A stretch of DNA of 33,529 nt from Fimbriimonadaceae bacterium (lineage in GTDB: Bacteria > Armatimonadota > Fimbriimonadia > Fimbriimonadales > Fimbriimonadaceae), in the NCBI GenBank assembly GCA_025455775.1, contig JALOLT010000036.1, forward strand, positions 1-33,529. The letters are read 5' to 3'. Numbering within the stretch: position 1 is the first letter of the stretch; each line of letters begins with the position of its first letter. The translations under genes were made by a program, and so were the position numbers. The notes beneath the pieces are model-generated. The model made no database searches and was not told where the DNA came from. It was given only the letters and a program-made list of their open reading frames with translations. Positions 9,901 through 17,724 of this stretch are shown in pieces.

Positions 9901-10976
9901 GCCCATTCGAACCTCTGAGTCATTCCCTCTTCCAATACGTTCCTAAGCGCAAGCGTCAGATCAAAGCCATTTGTCGATGTTCCGAGGACATCCTGGATCG
10001 GGTGGAGCAAGGCATAGTGAGTGGGAATCCCATAGGTCTGAGACATCTGAGGGTTCCATTCAAAGACCATTTGTTCGGTATCGAACGTAAAACATCCCAC
10101 CGGAAGCCCATCAAAGAGCGATTGGAAGCGACGGGAGGCGTGGTGATGCAGCTCGGTCTGGAGTTTCATGTCATCCAAAGCTTCGCTTAGGGCTTCCTCG
10201 CGCTCCTGCAGCTTTTCAATGGCTGAGTTCAAGTCACAATTAATCGCGTTTGCTTCTGCGTTGCTCTCATCGAGCGACCGCCCCATTTCCAAAGTGCGGA
10301 AGGTCTCGGATCTGAGCTTGAGAAGCAAGGGAAGCTGCACAAAGAACAGAACGGATATGGAGATGGCAACACACAAGAGAGCCCCTTTCTGCGCCTCTTG
10401 TTGGGCCAGGTGGTGACCCGAGGCAGCCATCGACTCAACCGCCGAAATGAGCCGATCCAGCTGTCGGCGGTACTGCCAGTTCTGAACTCGAATCTGGTTA
10501 AAGTCTGGATACTGTTCTGGCTTGCGAAGAGCTAGCTCTGCCTGATCGATGGAACCAGCGACCAGCGAAAGTCTGTTTTTGAGTTGGCTGAGCCCTGTTT
10601 CGACTCCAGAAGGGTCGGCAGAACTCAGAGATTTGAAGCTCTTGAGCATGAGGCCAAGCTGAGCGTGCCACTGGCTGACTTGCTTCATCTTTTGGTTCAG
10701 GGATTGAGCTACTTGGAGGCGTAAGCCTGTCTGACTGGCAAGAGTTTCCAGTTGGTCCAGGTCTCCAAAAATCTGGCGATTAGCCGAGCGGGCCTCAAGG
10801 ATCTGCCGAGTTGTGCTTGCTGCGACGAGTGAGGCCTGCGATGCTTTCGCGCTCGCCACGCTATTGGAGGCAACCAACAAGCAAATAGCTGTGAGTGAGG
10901 CAACAAAAGCGGCTGCCGCCCAAAAGGCAATCCTCTGAACCTTCTTGGCAGAGTTTACGAGGGATGATTGACTCAC
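6915..10976 (-). CDS. Membrane diguanylate cyclase with about seven PAS domains
   Basis: A 1353-residue sensor. It has two membrane segments (~17-39 and ~198-221) bracketing a helical extracytoplasmic region, then a coiled coil (~222-275) and about seven consecutive PAS/PAC modules from ~285 to ~1140 (for example FDGLPVGCFTFDTEQMVFEW, VIDASGEFIWETDSELVISF and ILESISDYFLSVNGDDVITY). A short coiled coil leads to a GGDEF domain with the active-site signature GGEEF at 1259-1263, which predicts synthesis of cyclic di-GMP. The positions five residues before GGEEF read PEPH rather than RxxD, so the inhibitory I-site appears absent. The start is GTG. No EAL domain is present. The gene diverges from trxB and leads the minus-strand group. 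Confidence 0.92.
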   Translation of the reverse strand: MSQSSLVNSAKKVQRIAFWAAAAFVASLTAICLLVASNSVASAKASQASLVAASTTRQILEARSANRQIFGDLDQLETLASQTGLRLQVAQSLNQKMKQVSQWHAQLGLMLKSFKSLSSADPSGVETGLSQLKNRLSLVAGSIDQAELALRKPEQYPDFNQIRVQNWQYRRQLDRLISAVESMAASGHHLAQQEAQKGALLCVAISISVLFFVQLPLLLKLRSETFRTLEMGRSLDESNAEANAINCDLNSAIEKLQEREEALSEALDDMKLQTELHHHASRRFQSLFDGLPVGCFTFDTEQMVFEWNPQMSQTYGIPTHYALLHPIQDVLGTSTNGFDLTLALRNVLEEGMTQRFEWAFDRAGFEPRVLIIELFPLRGSTGDIVGGIGCATDSTEQSRAASDNQRLASTQEAILNSTEYLILTTDLSGNLTGLNRSASQKLKLTNEELGSARKISSLLAEAEVFSYLEQSGRSLFDLCIDREGSEMTLSLISQEGERIPVQLTFSRIVTKDSQALGYVAMGHEVGQQQEREHRLKLLSMVAEQSIDGVAILNEVGDVVFANDALAQFLSTPQHPVSKVRLSDLDVPLKTVQRVLIQNNGIERIVRIDTGGVERWAELVLAPLVIDGNSPEFVLARVHDITTERAQSNEIRANEARLRAFVEHSPLPLAMFDRNFSTLAASLKWCSQYELDPETVVGVSPFSGLQVLPSGWESVFESALMGEILRSDEDLYLGPGGDAFWMKWEVRPWFDHSGEIGGVIMMTEDITSRRTIEKRVRDSEERFELAVQAASVGIWDWNLVTGEFYCSTKCLEALRVPPDEEPYRPAVFLQNVHPDDSQAVRERIAEQWECPGQQIQIEYRLPPNEKEPQWIQMRAMALTDEEGEPIRMVGSVEDITERKKTESLIKESERRLRDVIDASGEFIWETDSELVISFISDKVTEVLGTRPQELTGKSCLETVHPSDQERILRLMAALVQTKNDFRELIYQGATASGAPIWLRSNGVAKFDSAGVFLGYRGTTIDITREKEAELMLEQAHRDMVDILESISDYFLSVNGDDVITYINETAAEYLGRPVELLIGRDVWEVFQGDTSLELRELCELTKHTKEWRTWESYSIEEETWMEYRIYNTDSGLSIFFQDITERRNYQEQIEHQMLQINEANIELEIKREELQVANQRLTALASTDGLTGLKNHKVFQEYLTEQFAKCQQDGTPLSVILMDVDKFKQYNDSFGHPAGDEVLRGVAALLTASVPEPHLVARYGGEEFVVVVVGLDPEETLALAEVCRSAFEARDWAHRPVTASFGVAMLDGSTQRKQDLIEGADKALYRSKESGRNRVTLWAASDSSDPSGATQQVA

Positions 10977-11097
10977 TGATTACGATTGTTGGTTGTTCCC
11001 AAGCCCATCCTGAGAGGGAGATCACTTTTGAGCCGTTCTGGAAAGGCACGGAATAGGACCTGTAACAAAGGAACGGTAACCTGAGTGGAACACTCAT

Positions 11098-12042
11098 ATG
11101 ATTCACGATCTGATCATCATTGGCTCTGGCCCGGCCGGCTACACTGCTGCCCTCTATGCAGGAAGGGCAGACCTGAGTCATGTCGTTTTCACTGGACCTG
11201 ATCCGGGAGGCCAGCTTATGATCACTACCGATGTGGAGAATTATCCTGGCTACCCAGAAGGGATCTTGGGGCCTGACATGATGGCGGACTTCCGAAAACA
11301 GGCCGAGAGGTTTGGAACGAAGGTGATCGAAGAGACAGTGAGTTCGGTTGACTTCACGTCTAGCCCCTTCACTGTGACCTCCAGAAGTGGGAGCCACCAA
11401 GCGAAAACGATCATCATCAGCACTGGAGCAAAGGCAAAGTGGCTCGGCCTCGAATCAGAAGTCACCTTCGGCGGCTATGGAGTCAGTGCCTGTGCGACAT
11501 GCGACGGCTTCTTCTTTCGTGGGAAAGAAGTGATTGTTGTGGGGGGAGGCGATACCGCTATGGAGGAGGCGACTTTCTTGGCGCGACATGCCTCGAAGGT
11601 CTACGTTGTTCATCGCCGCGATGAGTTTCGGGCCAGCAAAATCATGCAGGGCAGGGTCTTGAGCAACCCCAAAATCGAGGTGATTTGGAACTCCACCATT
11701 GACGAAATCCTGGGTGATCTTGAACCAGTCAAGAAGGTGACGGGTGTTCGATTGAAATCAACCGTGGATGGATCGACGAGAGACATGGAGATCGGTGGCG
11801 TCTTTATGGCGATCGGCCACCAGCCAAATAGCTCTCTCTTCGACGGCTGGCTGGACAAGGATGATGCAGGTTATCTGAAGGTGATTCCTGGTACAACTCA
11901 GACCCAAATCCCAGGGGTTTTTGCGTGCGGCGACGTCATGGATCCTGTCTATCGCCAAGCAGTAACAGCAGCCGGAACTGGCTGTATGGCAGCTATCGAA
12001 GCTGGTCGCTACCTAGAAGGTCACGAGTCACAACGATCTTGA
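11098..12042 (+). CDS. trxB: Thioredoxin reductase
   Basis: NADPH-dependent flavoenzyme that reduces thioredoxin in the cytoplasm. The 314 residues are normal for the low-molecular-weight type. It has an N-terminal FAD-binding GSGPAGYTAALYAGRA, the redox-active CATC pair (Cys132 and Cys135), the NADPH-binding VVGGGDTAMEEA, a VHRRDEFRASKI segment that favours NADPH over NADH, and a C-terminal FACGDV motif. It is divergently transcribed from the cyclase with 121 bp between them; I could not identify a convincing promoter there. It faces the cytochrome gene tail to tail. Confidence 0.96.
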   Translation: MIHDLIIIGSGPAGYTAALYAGRADLSHVVFTGPDPGGQLMITTDVENYPGYPEGILGPDMMADFRKQAERFGTKVIEETVSSVDFTSSPFTVTSRSGSHQAKTIIISTGAKAKWLGLESEVTFGGYGVSACATCDGFFFRGKEVIVVGGGDTAMEEATFLARHASKVYVVHRRDEFRASKIMQGRVLSNPKIEVIWNSTIDEILGDLEPVKKVTGVRLKSTVDGSTRDMEIGGVFMAIGHQPNSSLFDGWLDKDDAGYLKVIPGTTQTQIPGVFACGDVMDPVYRQAVTAAGTGCMAAIEAGRYLEGHESQRS

Positions 12043-12122
12043 CCAGTTATCCCCCTTGTTGAGGTGCAGCCTCAATCAGAGTTGCTTTAAATGATGTGGG
12101 ATGGGTTATCGAAGGCTCGGAC

Positions 12123-12527
12123 TTAGAACTTCGCTCCTTGGTTGATCCAGTCTTCAAGAATCTTCTTTTGCGCTGGTTTGAGCTCGTCACCAACCATCGG
12201 CATTTTGGTCATGCCGTTGGTGCCATTGATGCTGTGAATCAAACGGCTGTCTTTCGCTTTTCCTGCCACAAAAAGCATCCCAGATTCTCCACCTTTTTTG
12301 ATCCCATCAACCGTGTCGAGCCTGAGGCCTCCTCTCTGGCGAGCGGCTCCATGACAGGAGATGCAGGATTTATCGAAAATCGGTTTAACCTGGGTTCGGA
12401 AGACGATTTCCCTGGTTTGTTGCTTTACATCGCCTGGAGATTGTCCGAAGGGCTGAGCTTGAACCGGCAGAAACAGAGATCCAGCGATCAAAACCGACGA
12501 TGCGGAAGCAAGCCATAAAGTCTTCAT
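12123..12527 (-). CDS. Exported c-type cytochrome (single heme)
   Basis: A 134-residue exported protein with a signal peptide (cleavage plausible after VQA, residue 24) and one heme-binding CISCH motif (Cys55, Cys58, His59). A distal Met ligand is probably in MTKMPM (109 or 111), followed by the usual C-terminal helix (ILEDWINQGAKF). The layout VKPIFDKSCISCHG...GGLRLDT...GG resembles the small cytochrome domain common in Planctomycetes and relatives. It likely carries electrons outside the cytoplasmic membrane. It stands alone, convergent with trxB and divergent from the HEYGH protein. The substrate or partner is not evident. Confidence 0.88.
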   Translation of the reverse strand: MKTLWLASASSVLIAGSLFLPVQAQPFGQSPGDVKQQTREIVFRTQVKPIFDKSCISCHGAARQRGGLRLDTVDGIKKGGESGMLFVAGKAKDSRLIHSINGTNGMTKMPMVGDELKPAQKKILEDWINQGAKF

Positions 12528-12647
12528 ACAGATAACTATGATACCGACGCTTTAGCCACAGTGGGGTGTTGCCCTGAATAAAAATAGTGGTCATCGCGAT
12601 GAATGTTTGCCTCAAGAAATCCGTCAGAATATCGAAGAGAGACAAGC

Positions 12648-13787
12648 ATGACCGGAAGCCTCGCAGCACTGCTTTTTTTAACCCAATTCCATCTGAGTTT
12701 CCAACCGAGCCAACCACCCGAAAATGAGACTGATCCCTACCTCATCCTACAGGGGAACTTCATCGGCACAGAGACGGGGGTGTTATCGGTACAAGTGGTG
12801 CAAAACGAACAGCCTCGCGATCCGGCTCACATGTGCCCCAAGTTCTCCTGGGAGTTTCGATTCCTCACTTTTGGCAACGTGCGCCTCGATAAAGATGTAG
12901 ACACTCGGAACACAAGATTTCGAGTCTTTTCGCAGTTTCGACGCGGGAACCCCCTGGAGGACGAGGGCAGGCAGGCTGCCCAGATGTTGACTCGCCTCTG
13001 GGAATTCAACCGCTATCGCCTGAACCTGGATCACCGCTCTGATACCTATGGCCGCTTCGTAGACGTGTACCTTGCTTTTGGCGGAAAGGCAGGCGGCGAG
13101 CAGTTGCTGATCCACAACAAAAATGAGCAGGTGGACGGAAAACCAGTCTTTACCAACACCTTTTACATCTACGACATCGCCTCATTCGTAAAGCCAGTCG
13201 AGCGAGCCAGGGAAGTCGCTCACGAATACGGACATGCCAGCCTGCCTGCTATCGGCCCCTTCGATCAGCCAGAGAGCTGGGCGAATGGCGACATCGGGGA
13301 GCGAATCTTCTTGCGCTGGATAATGGAAGAGATGGAGAAGAAGAAGCTCACGACTCTCGACACGATGGGAGCGAGCCTCGATGACCTAAAAGGCTACGTG
13401 AAAGAGAAGGTCACGCCCCAGATCCATGAGATCGGTCGGAACGGCCCAAACGCAAAGCTCCTTGAGGGAAAATCCAAAGCCTCTTTCGACCATGCGGTCA
13501 GCCTCTTTGTCTATGCTCAGCAAATTCTTCCGCAATCGGCCCTCTCCCGTCTGATGAGACTGAGTAACCAGGATGCGAGGCAAATTCCGAAGACCATTGT
13601 GGATGTGGCTGCGGAACTCAGAACTTGGTCTCCCGTTTGGCCAACGGAATTGGTCAATCAACCCCTGTGGCTACCGCTTGGCAAGGGAACGGTGAGAGGA
13701 GGGAGCGTCGTTCGTCGCCAAGGAGACTGGGCTCTGGTGAGTCGAACTGGAGTTGTCACGATCACGAACCCACCGGTCTCCGACTAA
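12648..13787 (+). CDS. Secreted HEYGH-motif protein, possible metalloprotease
   Basis: I do not recognise a named family. From the ATG at 12648 the protein is 379 residues with a signal peptide (MTGSLAALLFLTQFHLSF). The conspicuous feature is AHEYGHASL (His192, Glu193, His196), an HExxH zinc-protease signature, followed by WANGDIGERI, where an acidic third ligand could lie. Hence a secreted zincin-like protease is a reasonable inference. The N-terminal half is beta-rich and the C-terminal 60 residues look SH3-like. I prefer 12648 because the upstream in-frame start at 12603 precedes a charged stretch unlike a signal peptide, and AGAGAG lies just before this ATG. Its stop is 2 bp from the convergent rodA stop. 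Confidence 0.7.
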   Translation: MTGSLAALLFLTQFHLSFQPSQPPENETDPYLILQGNFIGTETGVLSVQVVQNEQPRDPAHMCPKFSWEFRFLTFGNVRLDKDVDTRNTRFRVFSQFRRGNPLEDEGRQAAQMLTRLWEFNRYRLNLDHRSDTYGRFVDVYLAFGGKAGGEQLLIHNKNEQVDGKPVFTNTFYIYDIASFVKPVERAREVAHEYGHASLPAIGPFDQPESWANGDIGERIFLRWIMEEMEKKKLTTLDTMGASLDDLKGYVKEKVTPQIHEIGRNGPNAKLLEGKSKASFDHAVSLFVYAQQILPQSALSRLMRLSNQDARQIPKTIVDVAAELRTWSPVWPTELVNQPLWLPLGKGTVRGGSVVRRQGDWALVSRTGVVTITNPPVSD

Positions 13788-13789
13788 GC

Positions 13790-14920
13790 CTACGCCGACT
13801 CTGGCTCCGGTTGATCGAGCAGGCCAATCATCGCCATGCAGGTTGCGAGGGCAGTTCCGCCATAACTTAAGAAGGGGAGCCACAGGCCCACAACAGGGCC
13901 AATCCCGAGCACCATCAGAAGATTAATGACAGTGTGGACGGAAAGAACCGCCAGAATTCCCCCGGAAACCATTCGCTTCATGGGATCCCGCGTGAGGAAG
14001 CCAACCAGCCAGACTCGGTAAAAAAAGAAGAGGAACAGGCCCAATAGAATCGCCGATCCCACCAAGCCACCTTCTTCCCCGACAACTGAGAAGATGAAGT
14101 CGTTTTGCTGGTGGGGGATGTAGCGGGCACCCTTCTGTTCGCCGTTGAGAAAGCCAACTCCATTCACACCGCCAGTGCCAATGGCGATGATGGATCGGTT
14201 CTGTTGATAAAAACTGCCTTTACGATCTGCCTCGTTCCCCTTCAAAACGTTAAAGGTTGTCGCGAGCCTCTCTTTGTGATAATCCTGAAGGAGCGGAAGG
14301 GGTGTGAAGGCAGCCAGGCCAAAGAGAGTGACACCAGCCGCAAGAGATAGGCCGAGCTTCTTCCAAGGGACTCCCGAATAGAGGCAAATCACGAACCAAA
14401 TGCTGAGAATGGAGATCGCGCCCCCCATGTGAGGCTGGGCCAGTAGCAACCCAACTGTCGGCAAAACATGGAGGAACGAGAATCCGAGCGTGCGCCAGGA
14501 CTGAATCTCCTCGCTACGATTTGCGAAGAAAGCGGCGAGAGTGATTGGAACAAGCAGCTTGCTCAGTTCGCTCGGCTGAAACTGGATACTCGCGATTTCG
14601 ATCCACCGCTGAGAACCGTTGACCTCTCTTCCCAGGAAGTGAACACTCACCAAAAGAGCGATGTTGAAGAGATAGAGGGGGTTTGCGGCTTTGCGCCACC
14701 ACTCCAGGTCGATCCGCTTGAATAAGAGATACAGTAGCCCTCCCAGAACTCCAAAGAATAGCTGGCGAGACAAGAATGTCAGATTGCCGCGGGAGTGGTC
14801 AACGCTGTAGATGGCAAGAAATCCGGCAAGGATGAGGAGGCCAGTCGAGAGGAGGAGCCACCAATCGGTTCTTGATTTTTGGCTCTTTTCAGGGCGGAGG
14901 GCCATGTCGAGCGGTACCAC
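13790..14920 (-). CDS. rodA: SEDS peptidoglycan glycosyltransferase (RodA/FtsW)
   Basis: A 376-residue polytopic membrane protein with about ten hydrophobic segments. SEDS proteins polymerise lipid II into glycan strands with a partner PBP. Family signatures are present: GSQRWIEIASIQFQPSELSK, the large loop with QQNRSIIAIGTGG, the catalytic Asp274 in HQQNDFIFSVVGEEGG, and GLWLPFLSYGGTA near the end. The IQFQPSE and NDFIF forms fit RodA better than FtsW, but the distinction is not certain. GTG at 14920 is chosen as the start because GAGG precedes it by 6 nt, whereas the ATG at 14905 has no Shine-Dalgarno. It begins 8 nt after the fourth lipoprotein gene, so its expression is tied to that operon. 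No PBP gene is nearby. Confidence 0.93.
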   Translation of the reverse strand: MVPLDMALRPEKSQKSRTDWWLLLSTGLLILAGFLAIYSVDHSRGNLTFLSRQLFFGVLGGLLYLLFKRIDLEWWRKAANPLYLFNIALLVSVHFLGREVNGSQRWIEIASIQFQPSELSKLLVPITLAAFFANRSEEIQSWRTLGFSFLHVLPTVGLLLAQPHMGGAISILSIWFVICLYSGVPWKKLGLSLAAGVTLFGLAAFTPLPLLQDYHKERLATTFNVLKGNEADRKGSFYQQNRSIIAIGTGGVNGVGFLNGEQKGARYIPHQQNDFIFSVVGEEGGLVGSAILLGLFLFFFYRVWLVGFLTRDPMKRMVSGGILAVLSVHTVINLLMVLGIGPVVGLWLPFLSYGGTALATCMAMIGLLDQPEPESA

Positions 14921-14928
14921 GTTAAGCC

Positions 14929-15603
14929 TCAGTTCGTTTCTGTCGTAGCCCGAGGCTCCCGCGTGGCATTGCTTCCAAGCTCACGCTTGACGACCCCTTT
15001 GCCAGGTGCCATCCAAAACTTGAGAGTTCGGCGGGAGGGATCTTTTGCCCCCACGCTCACTTCTAGCTCGACTGTCACGAGCATCGTCTCGAAGTGACCA
15101 CCAGCCGAATTGAGGTGATCGGGGCTCGAAGCGATGGTTGCTTTCGCAGGGTAGCTCTGCGAGGCGAGCATCACCTTGCCATCCCAGTCCCAGTTCGCTC
15201 GGTTAGCTTGAGGGAATTTTGCCAAAGTGATGGGAGGCACGTAAGACTCTCCACTGGCACCGACGAATTGAAAGAGGCCTGGAATCACGCGGTACCTTTC
15301 CTCGGCAACGAGGACTCCCGAGGATTGCAACTTCAAGGTGAGGGATTCACCATTTGTTTCGTGGGAGAGCGTCACTGGGATCACCGTTCCCTGCATGATC
15401 AGATTCGCCTCGGTTCCTGGCAAAACTTCCGGACCGAGCTCTTCCATGGTTTGGTAAGTGCGATCCGGCAAGGCTCGGTTTGGCTCGACTTGGCTCGGTG
15501 GATCCTGCAGGGCGAGCTTCGCTTGTTGGCACCCGACCAGACCAACGCCCAGAAGCGTAAGACCAAGTGTTGCCAAGAGGAGTTTGGAAGGGGAGACGAT
15601 CAC
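14929..15603 (-). CDS. Lipoprotein, tandem family member 4
   Basis: A 224-residue lipoprotein of unknown function with lipobox LVGC (Cys25). The start is GTG, overlapping the previous stop (GTGA), which indicates translational coupling. The ending WMAPGKGVVKREL matches the pattern aromatic-x-x-x-x-G-(I/V)-(V/K) shared with the three proteins encoded just upstream (WWVPTVGLVRFV, WYVKDIGVVKIE, YGEGIGLVEM). The middle has PPITLAKFP and NWDWDG, which parallel PPFKLVPFP and VNWDFAG in siblings. The family therefore looks like diverged tandem duplicates. It probably sits on the outer or cytoplasmic membrane facing the periplasm. The role is unknown, but its position before rodA hints at envelope work. 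Confidence 0.75.
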   Translation of the reverse strand: MIVSPSKLLLATLGLTLLGVGLVGCQQAKLALQDPPSQVEPNRALPDRTYQTMEELGPEVLPGTEANLIMQGTVIPVTLSHETNGESLTLKLQSSGVLVAEERYRVIPGLFQFVGASGESYVPPITLAKFPQANRANWDWDGKVMLASQSYPAKATIASSPDHLNSAGGHFETMLVTVELEVSVGAKDPSRRTLKFWMAPGKGVVKRELGSNATREPRATTETN

Positions 15604-16214
15604 CGTTTTTCAGCCTGTCTCATTGATACGAGTCGGCGGGTTCTTTCAGTTCTCTGTCTCCCAATTGTTTCGACCGATGTCATTTCCACGAGCCCGATTC
15701 CCTCGCCATAGATGCCTGTGTAGCGGGTCACTACCGGTACCCCCGAAGCAGCACCGACAACGTCTTCGATCGACATTTCCACAGTGTTGAACCTCTTTTT
15801 ATCAAGGGTGCGGGGTCGGCTAGGTCGAGACCATCCCTTGCTCATCTGCTCGGTTTCCTCGCCTTGCATGACAGTGTTTCCCGCGAAGTCCCAGTTCACC
15901 CGGCTCGATCCCACCTTGAGCATCGGATAGGGGGTGGCCAAAGGACGCTCTGCCGAAAAAGCCACCAGCAGGACAGTCTCGTCTTCGATGACAAAGTAGG
16001 CGCGATCCACCTCTCGACCAGAAACCCTGGTGATGATCGGCGTCGCCATTCGCTCCCCGACCTTTACGGGAGCCCCTACGACATCCACAGACGTCCAAGT
16101 TTCTTTAGCAACCCTGTTCTCATAGGTGAGAGTCAGCCCCTCAGTCAGAGGGAAGTAGTTCTCGACCTTCGGGCTCGAGGTCAATGTTGCGAGGGCGAGC
16201 AGAGGGGCAACCAT
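15600..16214 (-). CDS. Secreted protein, tandem family member 3
   Basis: A 204-residue protein of unknown function. A short signal peptide (MVAPLLALATLTSS) precedes VENYFPLTEGLTLTYEN, which parallels SLWPMKVGTQWTYET in family member 1. The middle carries MLKVGSSRVNWDFAG and the end carries TGIYGEGIGLVEM, the shared C-terminal strand motif. Unlike its three siblings I see no lipobox Cys, so it may be released or anchored differently. The ATG is preceded by AGGTG at 7 nt. It starts 10 nt after member 2 and overlaps member 4 by 4 bp. Confidence 0.72.
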   Translation of the reverse strand: MVAPLLALATLTSSPKVENYFPLTEGLTLTYENRVAKETWTSVDVVGAPVKVGERMATPIITRVSGREVDRAYFVIEDETVLLVAFSAERPLATPYPMLKVGSSRVNWDFAGNTVMQGEETEQMSKGWSRPSRPRTLDKKRFNTVEMSIEDVVGAASGVPVVTRYTGIYGEGIGLVEMTSVETIGRQRTERTRRLVSMRQAEKR

Positions 16215-16224
16215 CTTTTTTCAC

Positions 16225-16971
16225 CTATGGGGCCTGCTTAAGTTGGATGATAGAATTGACGTCGTTCCCGTCGTTATCTTTCGAGATAAGCTCAATCTTG
16301 ACGACTCCAATATCCTTCACATACCAGGAGTTAGCCCTGACGTTGCGTGTACCGTTGGCTAGCTTCATTTGACCATTCGCCGTGATGAGGAGGGCATCAA
16401 ACTCTCCGGCAGGCACCTTTATCTTTTCTTGACGCGCAACCTTGTTGGTGAGGTTCATCGTCACATCCGTTCCATCTGGTGCCTTTAGCTTTTGGTCGAC
16501 TTTCCACTCCTTCCCGACTGTGAGATCCTTGGGGAGGGCGAGCATCGGAGGATCCATGGTTCCTAGCTGAGTTCTGGTGGTAAAGAGGCCCTCTTGGGTG
16601 GCGTTGACATCGTCGGAGCCAAGGATCGCGAGAGCTCCCGTTCTCAGGATCGTAAACTTGGCCTGGCCCTTCTCCATTCCGCGGAACTCCACCTGTTGCG
16701 CCCCGCTCTCGGGAGTCGCCCCTTTGTTCGGGATGTATTCATAGGTCAGGGCTTCTTTGTTCAACAGGCCATAGTAGGCAAGGGCATCATGACGGAGCTC
16801 TGCCGGGATAGCCGAAGGATCCGGGGCTGGTTCTGGCGTCGTCGGCGTCGTAGACGCCCCAGCGGCAGGCTTTTCTGGGGTCGCAGTGCCAGCGGCCTGT
16901 TGGTTCGCGCATCCCGCTAAAAATGCCAGGATAAGAAGTACCGTGGTTGGAAGCAAGAATTTGGTTGCCAT
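16225..16971 (-). CDS. Lipoprotein, tandem family member 2
   Basis: A 248-residue lipoprotein with signal peptide and lipobox FLAGC (Cys21), then a Pro/Thr/Ala-rich linker (to ~52) typical of periplasm-spanning tethers. The folded part contains LNKEALTYEYIPNKG, DPPMLALPKDLTVGKEWKVD, an IKVPAGEFDALLI segment and the ending WYVKDIGVVKIE. The VPAGEF...WYVKDIGVVK layout is seen in many uncharacterised exported beta-rich proteins (DUF3108-like). I infer a beta-sheet domain of unknown ligand. It begins 18 nt after member 1 and is followed by member 3 after 10 nt. Confidence 0.75.
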   Translation of the reverse strand: MATKFLLPTTVLLILAFLAGCANQQAAGTATPEKPAAGASTTPTTPEPAPDPSAIPAELRHDALAYYGLLNKEALTYEYIPNKGATPESGAQQVEFRGMEKGQAKFTILRTGALAILGSDDVNATQEGLFTTRTQLGTMDPPMLALPKDLTVGKEWKVDQKLKAPDGTDVTMNLTNKVARQEKIKVPAGEFDALLITANGQMKLANGTRNVRANSWYVKDIGVVKIELISKDNDGNDVNSIIQLKQAP

Positions 16972-16989
16972 GGTTTCACTTTACTGGTT

Positions 16990-17724
16990 TTACTTAGCCG
17001 TGTGTGATTTCAGCCTGAGTGTCTGGCGATAGGTAACGCCTCCACCGGTAGCTTCTTGCACAAATCTAACTAGGCCTACGGTCGGAACCCACCAACTGGT
17101 GGTGCGACTCGTGAAGTCAGTTCCCTGGTGCGTGTAGGCGTTGGTCTGCTCAACTGCCAGGGCTCTCATCGGACCCATCCCTGTGTCGACTTCCATGAAG
17201 CCTAAGACCTTTCCATTGACACGTTGTTGGAGCTTTGTTCCGCGCGAGCTCGCATTGGCGTAGAGGGGGGCGGGGCCCATCCCCGTAAAGGAGAAAGTAT
17301 CACCTTCTTTCACCGGGAAGGGGACGAGCTTGAAGGGTGGTTCGTAGGTCGATGTTCCACCACTTCCTGCGACCTGAGAAATTCCCTCGGTGGTGATTTG
17401 CCAGATGTTCTTGTCCTCCACCTTGTCTTTCACGAGTACGTCGACATTCGCCCTCATTCCGCCTGGGATTTCGGTTAGATTAGCGACTTTGAGAGTGATC
17501 TCGTTCGACGAGGATCGGTTTTGGGGGCCAGAGATGGTGTCGTTCGTTTCGTAGGTCCACTGTGTTCCGACCTTCATGGGCCAAAGGCTTTTTTCTTGCC
17601 CTGGCTGCAGATCTACTTTTTTAACGACAGTGGACTCCTTGGGTGGGACATAGCCTCCCCCTTGGTTGCATCCGGTCACGACAAGCAGGCTCAATCCTGC
17701 TCCGATAATGGCGAAAGTTCTCAT
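16990..17724 (-). CDS. Lipoprotein, tandem family member 1
   Basis: A 244-residue lipoprotein with lipobox VVTGC (Cys19) and a short linker. The beta-rich domain starts SLWPMKVGTQWTYET, continues with YEPPFKLVPFPVKEGDTFSF, and ends TTSWWVPTVGLVRFVQE. These blocks are the clearest version of the pattern shared with the next three proteins. Its ATG overlaps the stop of the SecD-like gene (ATGA, 17721-17724), so both are made together. The function is unknown; the envelope location is inferred from the lipobox. Confidence 0.76.
   Translation of the reverse strand: MRTFAIIGAGLSLLVVTGCNQGGGYVPPKESTVVKKVDLQPGQEKSLWPMKVGTQWTYETNDTISGPQNRSSSNEITLKVANLTEIPGGMRANVDVLVKDKVEDKNIWQITTEGISQVAGSGGTSTYEPPFKLVPFPVKEGDTFSFTGMGPAPLYANASSRGTKLQQRVNGKVLGFMEVDTGMGPMRALAVEQTNAYTHQGTDFTSRTTSWWVPTVGLVRFVQEATGGGVTYRQTLRLKSHTAK

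Noticed and set aside
12059-12075. TTGAGG/CCTCAA hairpin after trxB as a terminator
   Set aside because: Only a 6-bp stem and no U-run on either strand.
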